From Nonomuraea sp. NBC_00507 (GTDB lineage: Bacteria > Actinomycetota > Actinomycetes > Streptosporangiales > Streptosporangiaceae): 64,000 nt of DNA. The stretch spans positions 11,222,001 through 11,286,000 of the forward strand of contig NZ_CP107853.1 in NCBI RefSeq assembly GCF_036013525.1, given 5' to 3'. Under the pieces are notes generated by a model. That model was not told where the DNA came from. It saw only the letters and a list, made by a program, of their open reading frames with translations, and made no database searches. How positions within the stretch are numbered: position 1 is the first letter of the stretch; every line of letters starts with the position of its first letter. The translations under genes and the position numbers were made by a program. Shown one piece after another: positions 1-7,533 of the stretch.

Positions 1-857
1 GGCGGCACCTTGAGATAGCCCAGGTCGCGGGCCACGCCCATGTTGCGCACCATGGATCGGCCGACGAGCGCGACCTTGCGGCGGTGCTTGGCGGCAGCGT
101 CCATGACCTGTTGGATGCGGTGGACGTGCGAGGCGAAGCTGGCCACGATGACCCGCTGCTCGGAGGTGCGGATCACCTCGTCGATGACCGGCGCGATCTC
201 CCGCTCGCTGGTGACGAACCCCGGCACCTCGGCGTTGGTGGAGTCGGACATCAGCAGGTCGACACCCTCGGTGCCGAGCCTGGCGAAGCCGCCGAGGTCG
301 GTGAGGCGTCCGTCGCTCGGCAGCTGATCCATGCGGAAGTCGCCGGTGTGCAGGACGATGCCGGCCGGCGTTCTGATGGCCACGGCCAGGGCGTCGGGGA
401 TCGAGTGGTTGACCGCGAGGAACTCGCAGTCGAAAGGCCCGAAGGCGTGCCGTTCTCCCTCGACGACCTCGTGTTTGGTCGGCTGGATCCGGTGCTCGGT
501 GAGCTTGGCCTCGATCAGGGCCAGCGTGAGCCTGGATCCGATGAGCGGGATGTCGCGCCGCAAGCGCAGCAGATACGGCACCGCCCCGATGTGGTCCTCG
601 TGGGCGTGCGTCAGCACCACGGCCTCGACGTCGTCGAGCCGATCCCTGATGTATTCGAAGTCGGGCAGGATGAGGTCGACGCCCGGCTGTTCGGGGTCGG
701 GGAACAACACCCCGCAGTCGACGATCAGCAAGCGGCCGTCGTATTCGAAGACCGCCATGTTTCTGCCGATCTCCCCCAATCCGCCGAGCGCGACGATGCG
801 CAGGCCGCCATCGGGCAGCGGTGGCGGAGGGCCAAGCTCAGGATGCGGGTGGCTCAT
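1..857 (-). CDS. rnj: Ribonuclease J, 5' part (gene runs off the left edge)
   Basis: RNase J is a metallo-beta-lactamase/beta-CASP nuclease with 5'-3' exo- and endonuclease activity in RNA turnover and rRNA processing. About 285 N-terminal residues are visible. They include the start motif GGLGEIGRN (about 25-33) and the zinc-binding THAHEDH (83-89), whose His and Asp residues bind the two metals. A later HTGDFR segment and the beta-CASP start (MSDSTNAE) follow. The ATG at 857 opens a short Pro/Gly-rich leader before the domain. The gene lies 54 bp downstream of dapA on the same strand, the usual dapA-rnj pairing of actinobacteria, so co-transcription is likely. The C-terminal domain is outside the window. 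Confidence 0.95.
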   Translation of the reverse strand, partial: MSHPHPELGPPPPLPDGGLRIVALGGLGEIGRNMAVFEYDGRLLIVDCGVLFPDPEQPGVDLILPDFEYIRDRLDDVEAVVLTHAHEDHIGAVPYLLRLRRDIPLIGSRLTLALIEAKLTEHRIQPTKHEVVEGERHAFGPFDCEFLAVNHSIPDALAVAIRTPAGIVLHTGDFRMDQLPSDGRLTDLGGFARLGTEGVDLLMSDSTNAEVPGFVTSEREIAPVIDEVIRTSEQRVIVASFASHVHRIQQVMDAAAKHRRKVALVGRSMVRNMGVARDLGYLKVP

Positions 858-911
858 GCTTGGCCCCCATGGTCAAATCGTGTGCTCAAAACTCCCGGTT
901 CCTCCCCGTTC

Positions 912-1829
912 CTATGCGTCTGTCAACTTCACCCCGCCGGCTACCAGGCAAGCACGCAGCTCGGCGATTTGCTTCTCTGTGGCGTCCACGAGCGGCAGCC
1001 GTACCGGACCGACCGGTACGCCGACCATGCTCAGCGCCGCCTTTGCCATGATCGCGCCGCCGGCGCGCAGCATGATCCCGTCGACCACCGGGGTCACCTG
1101 GCCGTGAATCGCGAGGGCCTGGGCGACGTCGCCGTTCTTGTGCAGGCGAATCATGCGTGCCAGCTCGGCTCCCACCACGTGCCCGACGACGCTGACGAAC
1201 CCGGCCGCGCCGAGCGAGAGCCAGGCGAGGTTGAGCAGGTCGTCACCGGAGTAGAAGGCGAGATTTGTAGCCGTCATCACCTGACTCCCGGCGAACAGGT
1301 CACCCTTGGCGTCCTTCACGGCCACGATACGCTCATGCTGCGCGAGCCTGATCAGGGTCTCGGTCTTGATCGGTACGCCGCTGCGCCCCGGAATGTCGTA
1401 CAGCATCACGGGAAGCTCGGTCGCGTCGGCGACAGCGGAGAAGTGCCGGTACAACCCCTCCTGCGGGGGCTTGTTGTAATACGGCGTCACCACCAGCAGC
1501 CCGTGTGCCCCGGCACGCGCCGCCTGCTTCGCAAGCTCGACGCTGTGGCGGGTGTCGTTGGTGCCCGCACCGGCCACCACGGTCGCGCGATCGCCGACCG
1601 CGTCGAGGACGGCGCTGACGATGCGCTGCTTCTCCTCGTCGGAGGTGGTGGGCGACTCACCGGTCGTCCCGTTCACGATCAAACCGTCGTTGTGCTGCTC
1701 GTCCACCAGATAAGTGGCAAGGCGGCGCACAGCGACGTAATCGACCTCGCCGTCGGAGGTGAACGGCGTGACCATCGCGGTCAGCATGCGGCCGAAGGGT
1801 GCGTCCGTGGTTCCAGTTGGCGATGCCAT
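912..1829 (-). CDS. dapA: 4-hydroxy-tetrahydrodipicolinate synthase
   Basis: The enzyme condenses pyruvate with aspartate semialdehyde, the first committed step of the diaminopimelate/lysine pathway, in the cytosol. The 305-residue product has the family length. Visible signatures are GTTGES (54-59), TPYYNKP (115-121), the LYDIPGR segment carrying the proton-relay Tyr144, and the Schiff-base Lys172 in VKDAKGD. A longer reading frame continues upstream, but the ATG at 1829 places the barrel start at the usual distance, so I chose it. It is followed by rnj in the same direction and preceded 112 bp upstream by an acetyltransferase gene. dapB of the same pathway lies 25 kb away in the window. Confidence 0.95.
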   Translation of the reverse strand: MASPTGTTDAPFGRMLTAMVTPFTSDGEVDYVAVRRLATYLVDEQHNDGLIVNGTTGESPTTSDEEKQRIVSAVLDAVGDRATVVAGAGTNDTRHSVELAKQAARAGAHGLLVVTPYYNKPPQEGLYRHFSAVADATELPVMLYDIPGRSGVPIKTETLIRLAQHERIVAVKDAKGDLFAGSQVMTATNLAFYSGDDLLNLAWLSLGAAGFVSVVGHVVGAELARMIRLHKNGDVAQALAIHGQVTPVVDGIMLRAGGAIMAKAALSMVGVPVGPVRLPLVDATEKQIAELRACLVAGGVKLTDA

Positions 1830-1941
1830 AGTGCGAACGCTACCTGGATTCGGAAATCCATTGGACGCCGCCACCCCGCTTTGCCTGCCTGGAGCCGCTC
1901 TTCGACCGCTTTCGCCGACCTTTTCGCCGGCCGACGGCACC

Positions 1942-2388
1942 CTAGCCGGGCAGTTCGATCTGATACCTGATGAAGCCCCGGTTCTCGCTCACTCTGTCGT
2001 ACAGACGGCGGGCCGTGCTGTTCGACTCATGCGTGTTCCAGTACACGCGTGAGCAGCCGCGCTCCCGCGCCCACCCGGTCACGGCTTCGATCAACGCCCG
2101 TCCCACACCCCTGCCACGCACGTCCCGCGCGGTGAACAGATCCTGCAGGTAGCAGACGTCGGTGTCGGGTGCCGACGTATTGCCATGAGTGAGGAAATGC
2201 GCGATCCCGACAAGCCCCCCATCCAGCCTCGCCCCGAGGGCATGCAGCCGGGTGTCCGCCTGGAACTCCGCCCATGCCCGGTCGTACATCTGGTCCGGCT
2301 CGCTCCGCTCGTAGAAGTCGATGTACGCGCGGAACAGGCGCTCCCAAGCATCCCGATCGGATGGAAGGAGTTTGCCGATGGTGATCAT
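1942..2388 (-). CDS. GNAT-family N-acetyltransferase
   Basis: A 148-residue single-domain GNAT protein. The acetyl-CoA pyrophosphate loop is visible as [13 protein letters not shown], followed by the typical alpha-4/beta-6 segment ending in N-T-A-R-R-L-Y-D. The substrate cannot be read from sequence. The ATG at 2388 is preceded by GGAGG seven bases upstream, which decides it over a longer frame. The gene is co-directional with dapA and ends 112 bp before it. It may belong to the ancestral gene neighbourhood rather than to the accessory block that begins just upstream. Confidence 0.88.
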   Translation of the reverse strand: MITIGKLLPSDRDAWERLFRAYIDFYERSEPDQMYDRAWAEFQADTRLHALGARLDGGLVGIAHFLTHGNTSAPDTDVCYLQDLFTARDVRGRGVGRALIEAVTGWARERGCSRVYWNTHESNSTARRLYDRVSENRGFIRYQIELPG

Positions 2389-2774
2389 TAGGCCTCCGCA
2401 GGAAGGGCGTACGGCTGGAACAAGACGCCACAACCTAGGAGAGAACGGCCCTCCGCACTACGGCCACTCTGCGGCGATCCGGGCTGACCACTTGCCCGCC
2501 GCACCGCCGGACCAGCCCAAGCTACCGCCGGCCCTCGGGCATCGGCCGGTCAAGGTGCGGTCATTGGAAGAGGTCGCCGATATGTGCTCGGGGGTACACA
2601 CATCGACGACCTCTACCGGAGAATCGGTGTCCCTTACATCTGCGTTACAGGGTTTCTCCGATAATTTTCCGCCATGGCAAAGTTGGGGCTCCAACAGTCA
2701 TCGATGACGGTCGGTTACCTGCCGAATACGGCAACATGGGGCAACGCCTCACACGAACCCCCAGGGATGGACTA
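2389..2774. other. Intergenic region, divergent promoters
   Basis: About 390 bp between the leftward GNAT gene and the rightward GntR regulator. I see no convincing gene: the short open frames have no plausible start or domain. The right half is less GC-rich than its surroundings and should hold the promoters for both genes. Confidence 0.5.
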
Positions 2775-3491
2775 GTGGCCACCTCAGATCCCGTCTACCT
2801 GCGTGTCGTCGAAGACATCCGGCGACAGATAACCGACGGCAGCCTTCCCCCAGGCGCGCCCATTCCCTCGCGCGCGCAGCTGACCCGCAAGTATCAGGTC
2901 GGCGAGACCGCCGCCCGTCACGCGCTGCGCGTGCTCGCGGGCGAAGGCCTCATCATCGGCCGCGTCGGGTCGGGCCATTACGTCAGGGAACGCCCCGACC
3001 TGACGTCACTGCACCGATGGCGTTACCTCGATCACCCCGCCCCGTTCGCGGCCGACCTGCAGTCACAGGGCAGGCGCGTGACCTGGGACTGGCACAGCGA
3101 GCCGATCGACGCGGGCCCCGACATCGCCAGACGGCTCCGTCTCCAGGAGTCGACCCCGCTCACCAAAACCCGCTACGTCTTCCGCGCCGACGGCAGACCC
3201 CTCCAGCTCGCCACCTCCTATGAGCCGCTGGAGTTCGCCCCCCATTCGGACGAGGAACGGCGGAGCCTGGTCGCCAGGATGTACGCGCACGGCGTAAAGA
3301 TCACCGAGATCGTCGAGAGCGTGCACACCCGCGTGCCCCGCCCGGGCGAGAGCGACGCGCTGGACCTGGCGGCAGGCGTTCACGTGCTGCACGTCGAACG
3401 CACACACTGGGCTGGCGATCGCCCCGTGGAGACGAGCGACATCGTCATCCCGGGCGACCGTTTCCGGGTCACATACAGCATGCCCATTTAG
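2775..3491 (+). CDS. GntR-family regulator with UTRA effector domain
   Basis: HutC-subfamily transcription factor. An N-terminal winged helix (about residues 5-75, with PSRAQLTRKYQVGETAARHAL as the recognition region) is followed by a UTRA ligand-binding domain ending in a typical VTYSMPI tail. The UTRA ligand is often a sugar phosphate, amino acid or related small molecule; here it is unknown. I chose the GTG at 2775 because AGGGA lies about eight bases upstream and the helix-turn-helix begins right after it. An in-frame ATG at 2736 would add 13 residues but lacks a ribosome site. No target operon is adjacent, so autoregulation or remote targets are likely. The gene is closed by a strong hairpin terminator. 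Confidence 0.85.
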   Translation: MATSDPVYLRVVEDIRRQITDGSLPPGAPIPSRAQLTRKYQVGETAARHALRVLAGEGLIIGRVGSGHYVRERPDLTSLHRWRYLDHPAPFAADLQSQGRRVTWDWHSEPIDAGPDIARRLRLQESTPLTKTRYVFRADGRPLQLATSYEPLEFAPHSDEERRSLVARMYAHGVKITEIVESVHTRVPRPGESDALDLAAGVHVLHVERTHWAGDRPVETSDIVIPGDRFRVTYSMPI

Positions 3492-3497
3492 AACGGA

Positions 3498-3532
3498 AGG
3501 CTCCGGGCAGGCCCGCCTCACGCCCGGAGCCT
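3498..3532 (+). terminator. Hairpin terminator after the GntR/UTRA gene
   Basis: A perfect 11-bp inverted repeat AGGCTCCGGGC / GCCCGGAGCCT with a 13-base loop starts six bases after the stop codon. There is no T-run, as is common for terminators in very GC-rich actinobacteria. Confidence 0.7.
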
Positions 3533-3640
3533 CCGCCCTCGGCCTACCTCAAGCCCGCCTCCCATCCGCAACCTCCGCCCGGCTCCCCTCGAGCTCCCTC
3601 CCATCCCGTAACCTCCGTTCGGCCTGCCTGACGACGAACA

Positions 3641-3704
3641 CGCAGGTCACAGAGTGTCGGTAGGCGTTGACGCGCAGGTCAGAGATTGTCGGTGCGCGTT
3701 GATA
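3641..3704 (+). repeat. Two tandem 32-bp repeats in the radC promoter
   Basis: The segment 3641-3672 is repeated with a few changes at 3673-3704. Each copy runs from CGCAGGTCA through TGTCGGT to GCGTTGA. The second copy contains the promoter motif described at 3686-3708; the first has a degenerate version of it. Confidence 0.7.
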
Positions 3705-3708
3705 CAAC
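3686..3708 (+). promoter_or_regulatory. RecA-NDp/PafBC-type DNA-damage promoter upstream of radC
   Basis: TTGTCGGTG at 3686-3694 is followed by exactly eight bases and TACAAC at 3703-3708. The mycobacterial RecA-independent damage promoter consensus, now attributed to the PafBC activator, is TTGTCRGTG-N8-TANNNT. The match is complete except for the last base of the -10 hexamer. Transcription would start about ten bases before the radC ATG. Confidence 0.6.
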
Positions 3709-3725
3709 GGTCGCGGAGGTTGCCG

Positions 3726-4382
3726 ATGCGACTCAAAGACCTGTCCAAACACGACCGGCCCCGCGAACGGCTCATGTCCAACGGCGCGACCGCCCTGGCC
3801 GACCGGGAGCTGCTGGCCGTGATCCTCGGCTCGGGATTCCGTGGTTCGAGCGCCCTGGATCTGGCCACCCAGGTGATCGACCACTGCGGAGACCTGGACG
3901 GGCTCGGCCGTTCCGACCCCCATCGGCTGCTGACCGTGCCGGGCGTCGGCCCGGCCAAGGCCGCGAGAGTCGCCGCGGCCTTCCATCTCGCGCGCCGTGC
4001 GAAGGACTGGCCCGAGCGAGAGCGCATCACCAGCACCACCGACCTGGCCAACCACTGCGCTCCGCTCCTGCACGGCCATACCCAGGAGCGCCTCGTCATG
4101 GTGGTGTGCGACACCGGCGGCCGCATACTGAAACGCTCGGTCGTCACCGAGGGTGGCGCCGACCACACGGCGCTGCCGATCCGAGAGATGATCACAGAGG
4201 TGCTCACCACGGGCGGCGCGATCTTCGGCCTCGCCCACAACCACCCGAGCGGCTCCCTCGACCCGAGCGCCGCCGACATCGAGGCGACATCCCGCCTCAT
4301 CGAGGCCGCGGAAACTGTCGGCCTGCGGCTCCTCGACCACCTGATCATCACAGACGCCGCCTGGAGACGTATCCCCATCTAA
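3726..4382 (+). CDS. radC: RadC-family JAB/MPN-domain DNA-repair-associated protein
   Basis: The 218-residue protein has the RadC layout: an N-terminal helix-hairpin-helix (VPGVGPAKAARVAAA, about 71-85) and a JAB1/MPN metalloprotease-like domain. The zinc motif HNHPSGSLDPSAAD places metal ligands at His171, His173 and Asp184. The biochemical role of RadC is still unsettled; the family is linked to DNA repair and often to mobile regions. The ATG at 3726 follows CGGAGG at eight bases and starts the conserved MRLKDLSK segment. The gene stands alone, preceded by a probable DNA-damage promoter within tandem repeats. That promoter, more than the protein itself, ties the gene to the DNA-damage response here. 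Confidence 0.93.
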   Translation: MRLKDLSKHDRPRERLMSNGATALADRELLAVILGSGFRGSSALDLATQVIDHCGDLDGLGRSDPHRLLTVPGVGPAKAARVAAAFHLARRAKDWPERERITSTTDLANHCAPLLHGHTQERLVMVVCDTGGRILKRSVVTEGGADHTALPIREMITEVLTTGGAIFGLAHNHPSGSLDPSAADIEATSRLIEAAETVGLRLLDHLIITDAAWRRIPI

Positions 4383-4939
4383 ACCCATGCCACCCACCCA
4401 CCGACCGTCAAAGGGAATGATCCCGTGTATAGCGCCGAACAACAGTTTTCCAAGCGCAGGCCATGAGAACCTAATGGCGCGGGTAGGCCGATACGGACGT
4501 CAGCCGGCCATTACTCGTCGTGGCGTGGTCCTGTGCCTGCTGGCAGGCACGGGGCCAGGTCCACGCTTCCGCGCCGATCCCAGGCGGGGCGCATTTCGGT
4601 CGCGTCGGCGGTTCCCTTTGGCCGTGGCGCTTCGCCTGGGGTTGCGCGAAAGTGCACAGCGCGTGAAGAACAGCGGCTTCACGCGCTTTGGCAGGGGTGC
4701 CCATATGCGGCAAATCTGCGCAGTCGCCCCAATCCGGGCCCCCTGCCACACCTCCAGGAAATGCGGTGTGCCTCGGCAGTGACAGAAGGAACCGGGAGTC
4801 AGCCGAGAAGATCGGGAATTGCGGTTCGCTACGTACAGGCGGCGACAGTTGCGACGGATCAATTCGTCACACAGGCGGCCATCCTGCAGCCCGCTCACCC
4901 ACATCGGCCAGGGTCCCACCGATAGGGCCGACATTCGCA
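4383..4939. other. 557-bp stretch without a convincing gene, with two strong hairpins
   Basis: Between radC and a small leftward gene I find no supported protein. Open frames on both strands have poor composition and no domain. Two perfect inverted repeats are present: GTGCCTG/CAGGCAC at 4533-4550 with a 4-base loop, and an 11-bp stem at 4658-4687. The region could hold a small RNA or the remains of a degraded gene; nothing in the sequence decides this. Confidence 0.5.
4658..4687. other. Perfect 11-bp inverted repeat in the radC downstream region
   Basis: AGCGCGTGAAG and CTTCACGCGCT are separated by eight bases. The stem is far from the end of radC (about 275 bp), so it is not an obvious radC terminator. 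It could be an RNA hairpin or an operator. Confidence 0.45.
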
Positions 4940-5215
4940 TCAGGCTTCGGTGAACAACTGCTCCCAGAGCCGCACTACTTCAGTGCGGCGAGCCGTGAAC
5001 TCTTCGATCGCCAACCGCCCGCGCTCCCTATGGGTTCTCCGAATGAATGCAACGCCGCCGGCCTCGCACAGCTCGTAGACCGTCGGCATACATTCGCAGG
5101 TGTAATCCCGCACACGCACTCGCTCAAACCGCTGCGTCTCAGGCCTCCATGCGATGGCTGACTCACAGCCTGGTGCCAATACATGCTGGCCCTGACAGCC
5201 GTCCTTCGATCCCAT
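4940..5215 (-). CDS. Small hypothetical protein divergent from a double-GntR regulator
   Basis: A 91-residue protein that I do not recognise. It is charged, with a central Cys-containing segment (TCECMPTVYELCEAGG) and a C-terminal amphipathic, Arg/Glu-rich helix. There is no signal peptide or membrane segment. The start at 5215 is the first ATG of the frame. It is divergent from the double-GntR gene at 5324, and the shared 108-bp promoter contains paired direct repeats that look like regulator sites. It is therefore a likely target of that regulator. A comparable arrangement, small protein opposite a GntR gene, recurs at 57.3-58.5 kb. Confidence 0.6.
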   Translation of the reverse strand: MGSKDGCQGQHVLAPGCESAIAWRPETQRFERVRVRDYTCECMPTVYELCEAGGVAFIRRTHRERGRLAIEEFTARRTEVVRLWEQLFTEA

Positions 5216-5244
5216 GCCGCCACTATAGCTCAGATGTATGTCCT

Positions 5245-5279
5245 GGTCTATACACCGTATCTATTGGTCTAATGACCGT
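5245..5279. promoter_or_regulatory. Two 14-bp direct repeats, candidate operator of the double-GntR protein
   Basis: GGTCTATACACCGT (5245-5258) and GGTCTAATGACCGT (5266-5279) share GGTCTAnnnACCGT and are exactly 21 bp apart, two turns of the DNA helix. Each copy is also nearly symmetric (GGT...ACC), as GntR half-sites often are. The pair sits between two divergent genes. Confidence 0.5.
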
Positions 5280-5286
5280 GTCCGCT

Positions 5287-5317
5287 TTGCGCGGTCATGT
5301 ATGGTTTCGTCTACAAT
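5287..5317 (+). promoter_or_regulatory. Probable leaderless promoter of the double-GntR gene
   Basis: TTGCGC at 5287-5292 and TACAAT at 5312-5317 are separated by 19 bases. The -10 box ends six bases before the GTG at 5324, so the transcript probably begins at or next to the start codon. No ribosome binding site precedes this GTG, which agrees with leaderless initiation. Confidence 0.4.
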
Positions 5318-5323
5318 GCCAAC

Positions 5324-5812
5324 GTGCTCGATCGCGAAGGCCCCGTCCCCGTCTACAAGCAGGTCGCCGACCTGGTCCGCGACCAGATCGAACGCGGAGA
5401 GCTCAAGGCGGGCGATCCCGTACCTAGCGAGGCCGCGCTCGAGAAGCACTACGACATCGCCCGTACGACGGCCAGACGCGTGGCCCGCGAACTACGCGAG
5501 CAGGGGCTGGCGTACACGGTTCAGGGCGAGGGAACTTTCGTCGGCCCGCCTGGCACGCCACGCTCGCCCAAGAGAATGCCCGTTTATCAGAAGATTGCCG
5601 AGGAGGTCGCGGAACGCATCCGACGCGGGGAAATTCCACCCAATAGGGCCATCCCTGGCGAAAAGGTTATGATGCACCGGTACGGCGTCGCAAAGGTGAC
5701 AGTACGCCAGGCGGTTGGGTACCTCAGGGAACAAGGATGGGTCTTCACTGTCCCTTATCGGGGCACATATGTTAATGAGCCCGATAAATGGCCCATCAAC
5801 AAGGACTCATAG
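5324..5812 (+). CDS. Tandem double-GntR winged-helix protein
   Basis: The 162-residue protein consists of two complete GntR winged-helix domains in a row (about residues 1-75 and 86-155), with no effector domain. Domain 1 shows VPSEAALEKHYDIARTTARR and domain 2 shows VMMHRYGVAKVTVRQAVGYL, each followed by the GTFV/GTYV wing. GntR proteins normally carry one DNA-binding domain plus a ligand or dimerisation domain. A covalent pair of DNA readers could bind two adjacent sites as a monomer. I chose the GTG at 5324 because the neighbouring paralogue also starts V-L-D-R-E-G; an ATG at 5297 would add nine residues. It is divergent from a small gene and has two direct repeats in its promoter. Confidence 0.85.
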   Translation: MLDREGPVPVYKQVADLVRDQIERGELKAGDPVPSEAALEKHYDIARTTARRVARELREQGLAYTVQGEGTFVGPPGTPRSPKRMPVYQKIAEEVAERIRRGEIPPNRAIPGEKVMMHRYGVAKVTVRQAVGYLREQGWVFTVPYRGTYVNEPDKWPINKDS

Positions 5813-5851
5813 TCGACCTGCATTTACCGATCTTTTAGATATCCTTGCCGA

Positions 5852-6329
5852 GTGCTGGATCGCGAGGGTGACACCCACCTCTATCTTCAGATCAGCGAGA
5901 TCATCAGATCGCGCATTGTCGCCGGACTCTCTCCAGGTGATCCCGTGATCAGCGAAGCGGAGATCCAGCGGGAGTTTGGAGTAGCGCGCACGACCGCGCG
6001 CCGAGCCATGCGGGTCCTGCGGAACGAAGGGCTCATTCACACGCGTCAGGGAAAGGGCAGCTTCGTGGGCGCGCCCGGCGAAGCGGAGCCACGCGAGCGC
6101 CGGATGCCGCTATATCGGCATATTTCCGAGGAAGTCCGTCTGCGCATCGTGGCCGGCGAGCTGGCTCCCTCCCGTCCGCTTCCGAGCGAATCGGGCGCTG
6201 ATGCAACAGCACGGCACCGCACGGGAAACCGTACGGCGAGCGATTGCCTTGCTCCGGGATCAAGGGTGGATCTACACCGTTTCCCACCGCGGTAGCTACG
6301 TCTCCCCCAAGGAGCGATGGCCGGAGTGA
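5852..6329 (+). pseudogene. Frameshifted paralogue of the double-GntR protein
   Basis: This gene begins V-L-D-R-E-G-D like its upstream neighbour and carries the same two-domain plan. The first winged helix (about residues 1-73) is intact. In the second, the frame breaks at the GGG run 6193-6195: removing one G restores a reading frame (SALMQQHGTARETVRRAIAL ... RGSYVSPKERWPE) that ends at the TGA at 6327-6329 and matches the paralogue throughout. Without the correction the frame ends at 6295 with an unrelated tail. The restored product would be 158 residues. It is either a recent pseudogene, a sequencing error, or a truncated single-domain regulator. TAGATA lies just before the GTG, compatible with another leaderless start. 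Confidence 0.8.
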
Positions 6330-6463
6330 TCGACGACGCGGAACCACAGTCCACGACGCAAAGTTTTTCGCGGACGTGTTCCGCCTTCTCCCCCCTCCGC
6401 CTCGTAATCGAGGGCGAGGAGCTCGGCGGTGGCAGTCTTCTCGCGGCGAGGACCACGTTGAGG

Positions 6464-7486
6464 TCAGAAGACCGGGATGATCTCCTCCGGATCGATGAAC
6501 TCGACCGGCACGCCTTCCAGGTCCAGCTCAGGAATGGCGGGGAAGGCGATCCCCCAGCGTTCCACGATGGCGCGGATCTTGGCCATGGCGACGCGCCAGT
6601 TCTCGGCCTGTTCCTCATACGACAACACCCCCAGTCCGGCGTCCCTGGCGTGGTTCATGAGGACGCGGTGGTTGGGGAGGAAGTAGGGCGGGAGTTCCCA
6701 GAAGCCTTCCGGGGGCTCCCAGAGGATCATGCTGAGGAAGACGAAGCCGGCTCTGAGCTGGCGGGTGATGAGGGTGCGGATCTCGTCCGTGAGACCCGGC
6801 CATTCGTTTTCCAGAATGGTCATGCAGATCTGGAGGTGGCGGGACTCGTCGCGGCCGATGCGGTGGAACATCTCGCTGAAGACCGGGTGCTGGGTGCCTG
6901 ACGCCATGCCCCTGAACAGCGTGGAGGCGGCCATCTCGCCCATCATGAAACTGGTGAAGAGCACCGGGAGCGAGTATTTGCCCACGGCCGCGGTGTAGCC
7001 GTTCCAGTAGCGGCCGCCGTTGTGGTAGAGCCAGCCGATGTTGTTGTGGGCGGCCGATTCGAGATCGTCCGACGGGGTCCAGTCGAGCGGGCCGCCCGGC
7101 CAGAGTTTGGCGATGGTGCGCTGGCAGCACTCCTCGTGGTTCATCTCATCGCGGGTGATGGAGAAGAAGCACTTCCTGACCGGGTCCTCTTCATGTTTCT
7201 CGAAGGCCTGGATCGTGGCACGGGCGAAGACGGCCGGTCCCGAGGCGTCGAAGTTGGCCAGGACCGCGAACCAGTACATGATCCCGAGGCGCTGCTCCCG
7301 GGTGAAGTCCTCCGCGTTCAGGCCGTCCCAGGGAAGGTCGGCCGGATTCCAGACCATGCGCTTGGACTTCTCGTAGATGGCGGCGAGCTTCTCCGTCTCG
7401 ACGCGCCATTCCATGGGATAGATGTTGGGCTGCGGGATTTCCGGCGCCGGCCAGAAGCCGCCCTCTGGGATCGTGAGGTCCGCCAT
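6464..7486 (-). CDS. Ferritin-like diiron protein (RNR R2-like / oxygenase-like)
   Basis: The 340-residue helical protein has carboxylate/histidine motifs of the ferritin-like diiron superfamily: DEMNHEE and DESRHLQ supply two ExxH pairs, with further acidic residues in helices containing FARATIQAFE and FMMGEMAAS. Such proteins are oxidases, N-oxygenases or R2-like ligand-binding oxidases; the substrate is not readable. The ATG at 7486 follows AGGAGGT nine bases upstream. The DMT-type exporter gene ends 47 bp upstream on the same strand, so the two are probably one transcript, driven by the promoter shared with a MocR-type regulator. A link between an oxidised small molecule and its export is an inference. 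Confidence 0.75.
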   Translation of the reverse strand: MADLTIPEGGFWPAPEIPQPNIYPMEWRVETEKLAAIYEKSKRMVWNPADLPWDGLNAEDFTREQRLGIMYWFAVLANFDASGPAVFARATIQAFEKHEEDPVRKCFFSITRDEMNHEECCQRTIAKLWPGGPLDWTPSDDLESAAHNNIGWLYHNGGRYWNGYTAAVGKYSLPVLFTSFMMGEMAASTLFRGMASGTQHPVFSEMFHRIGRDESRHLQICMTILENEWPGLTDEIRTLITRQLRAGFVFLSMILWEPPEGFWELPPYFLPNHRVLMNHARDAGLGVLSYEEQAENWRVAMAKIRAIVERWGIAFPAIPELDLEGVPVEFIDPEEIIPVF

Positions 7487-7533
7487 TGTTGTGACACCTC
7501 CTCCCCCAATCCTGCGGGGCAGCGTCACGGCTT

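Noticed and set aside
84..1970. Very long open frame opposite dapA and the RNase J gene
   Set aside because: It is the antisense of two clearly conserved genes; high GC keeps the opposite frame open. The same applies to long opposite frames at 26669, 29644, 37506, 43986 and 58503.
4500..4940. Leftward open frame of 146 codons in the radC downstream region
   Set aside because: Irregular composition, no ribosome site or domain, and it spans both hairpins.
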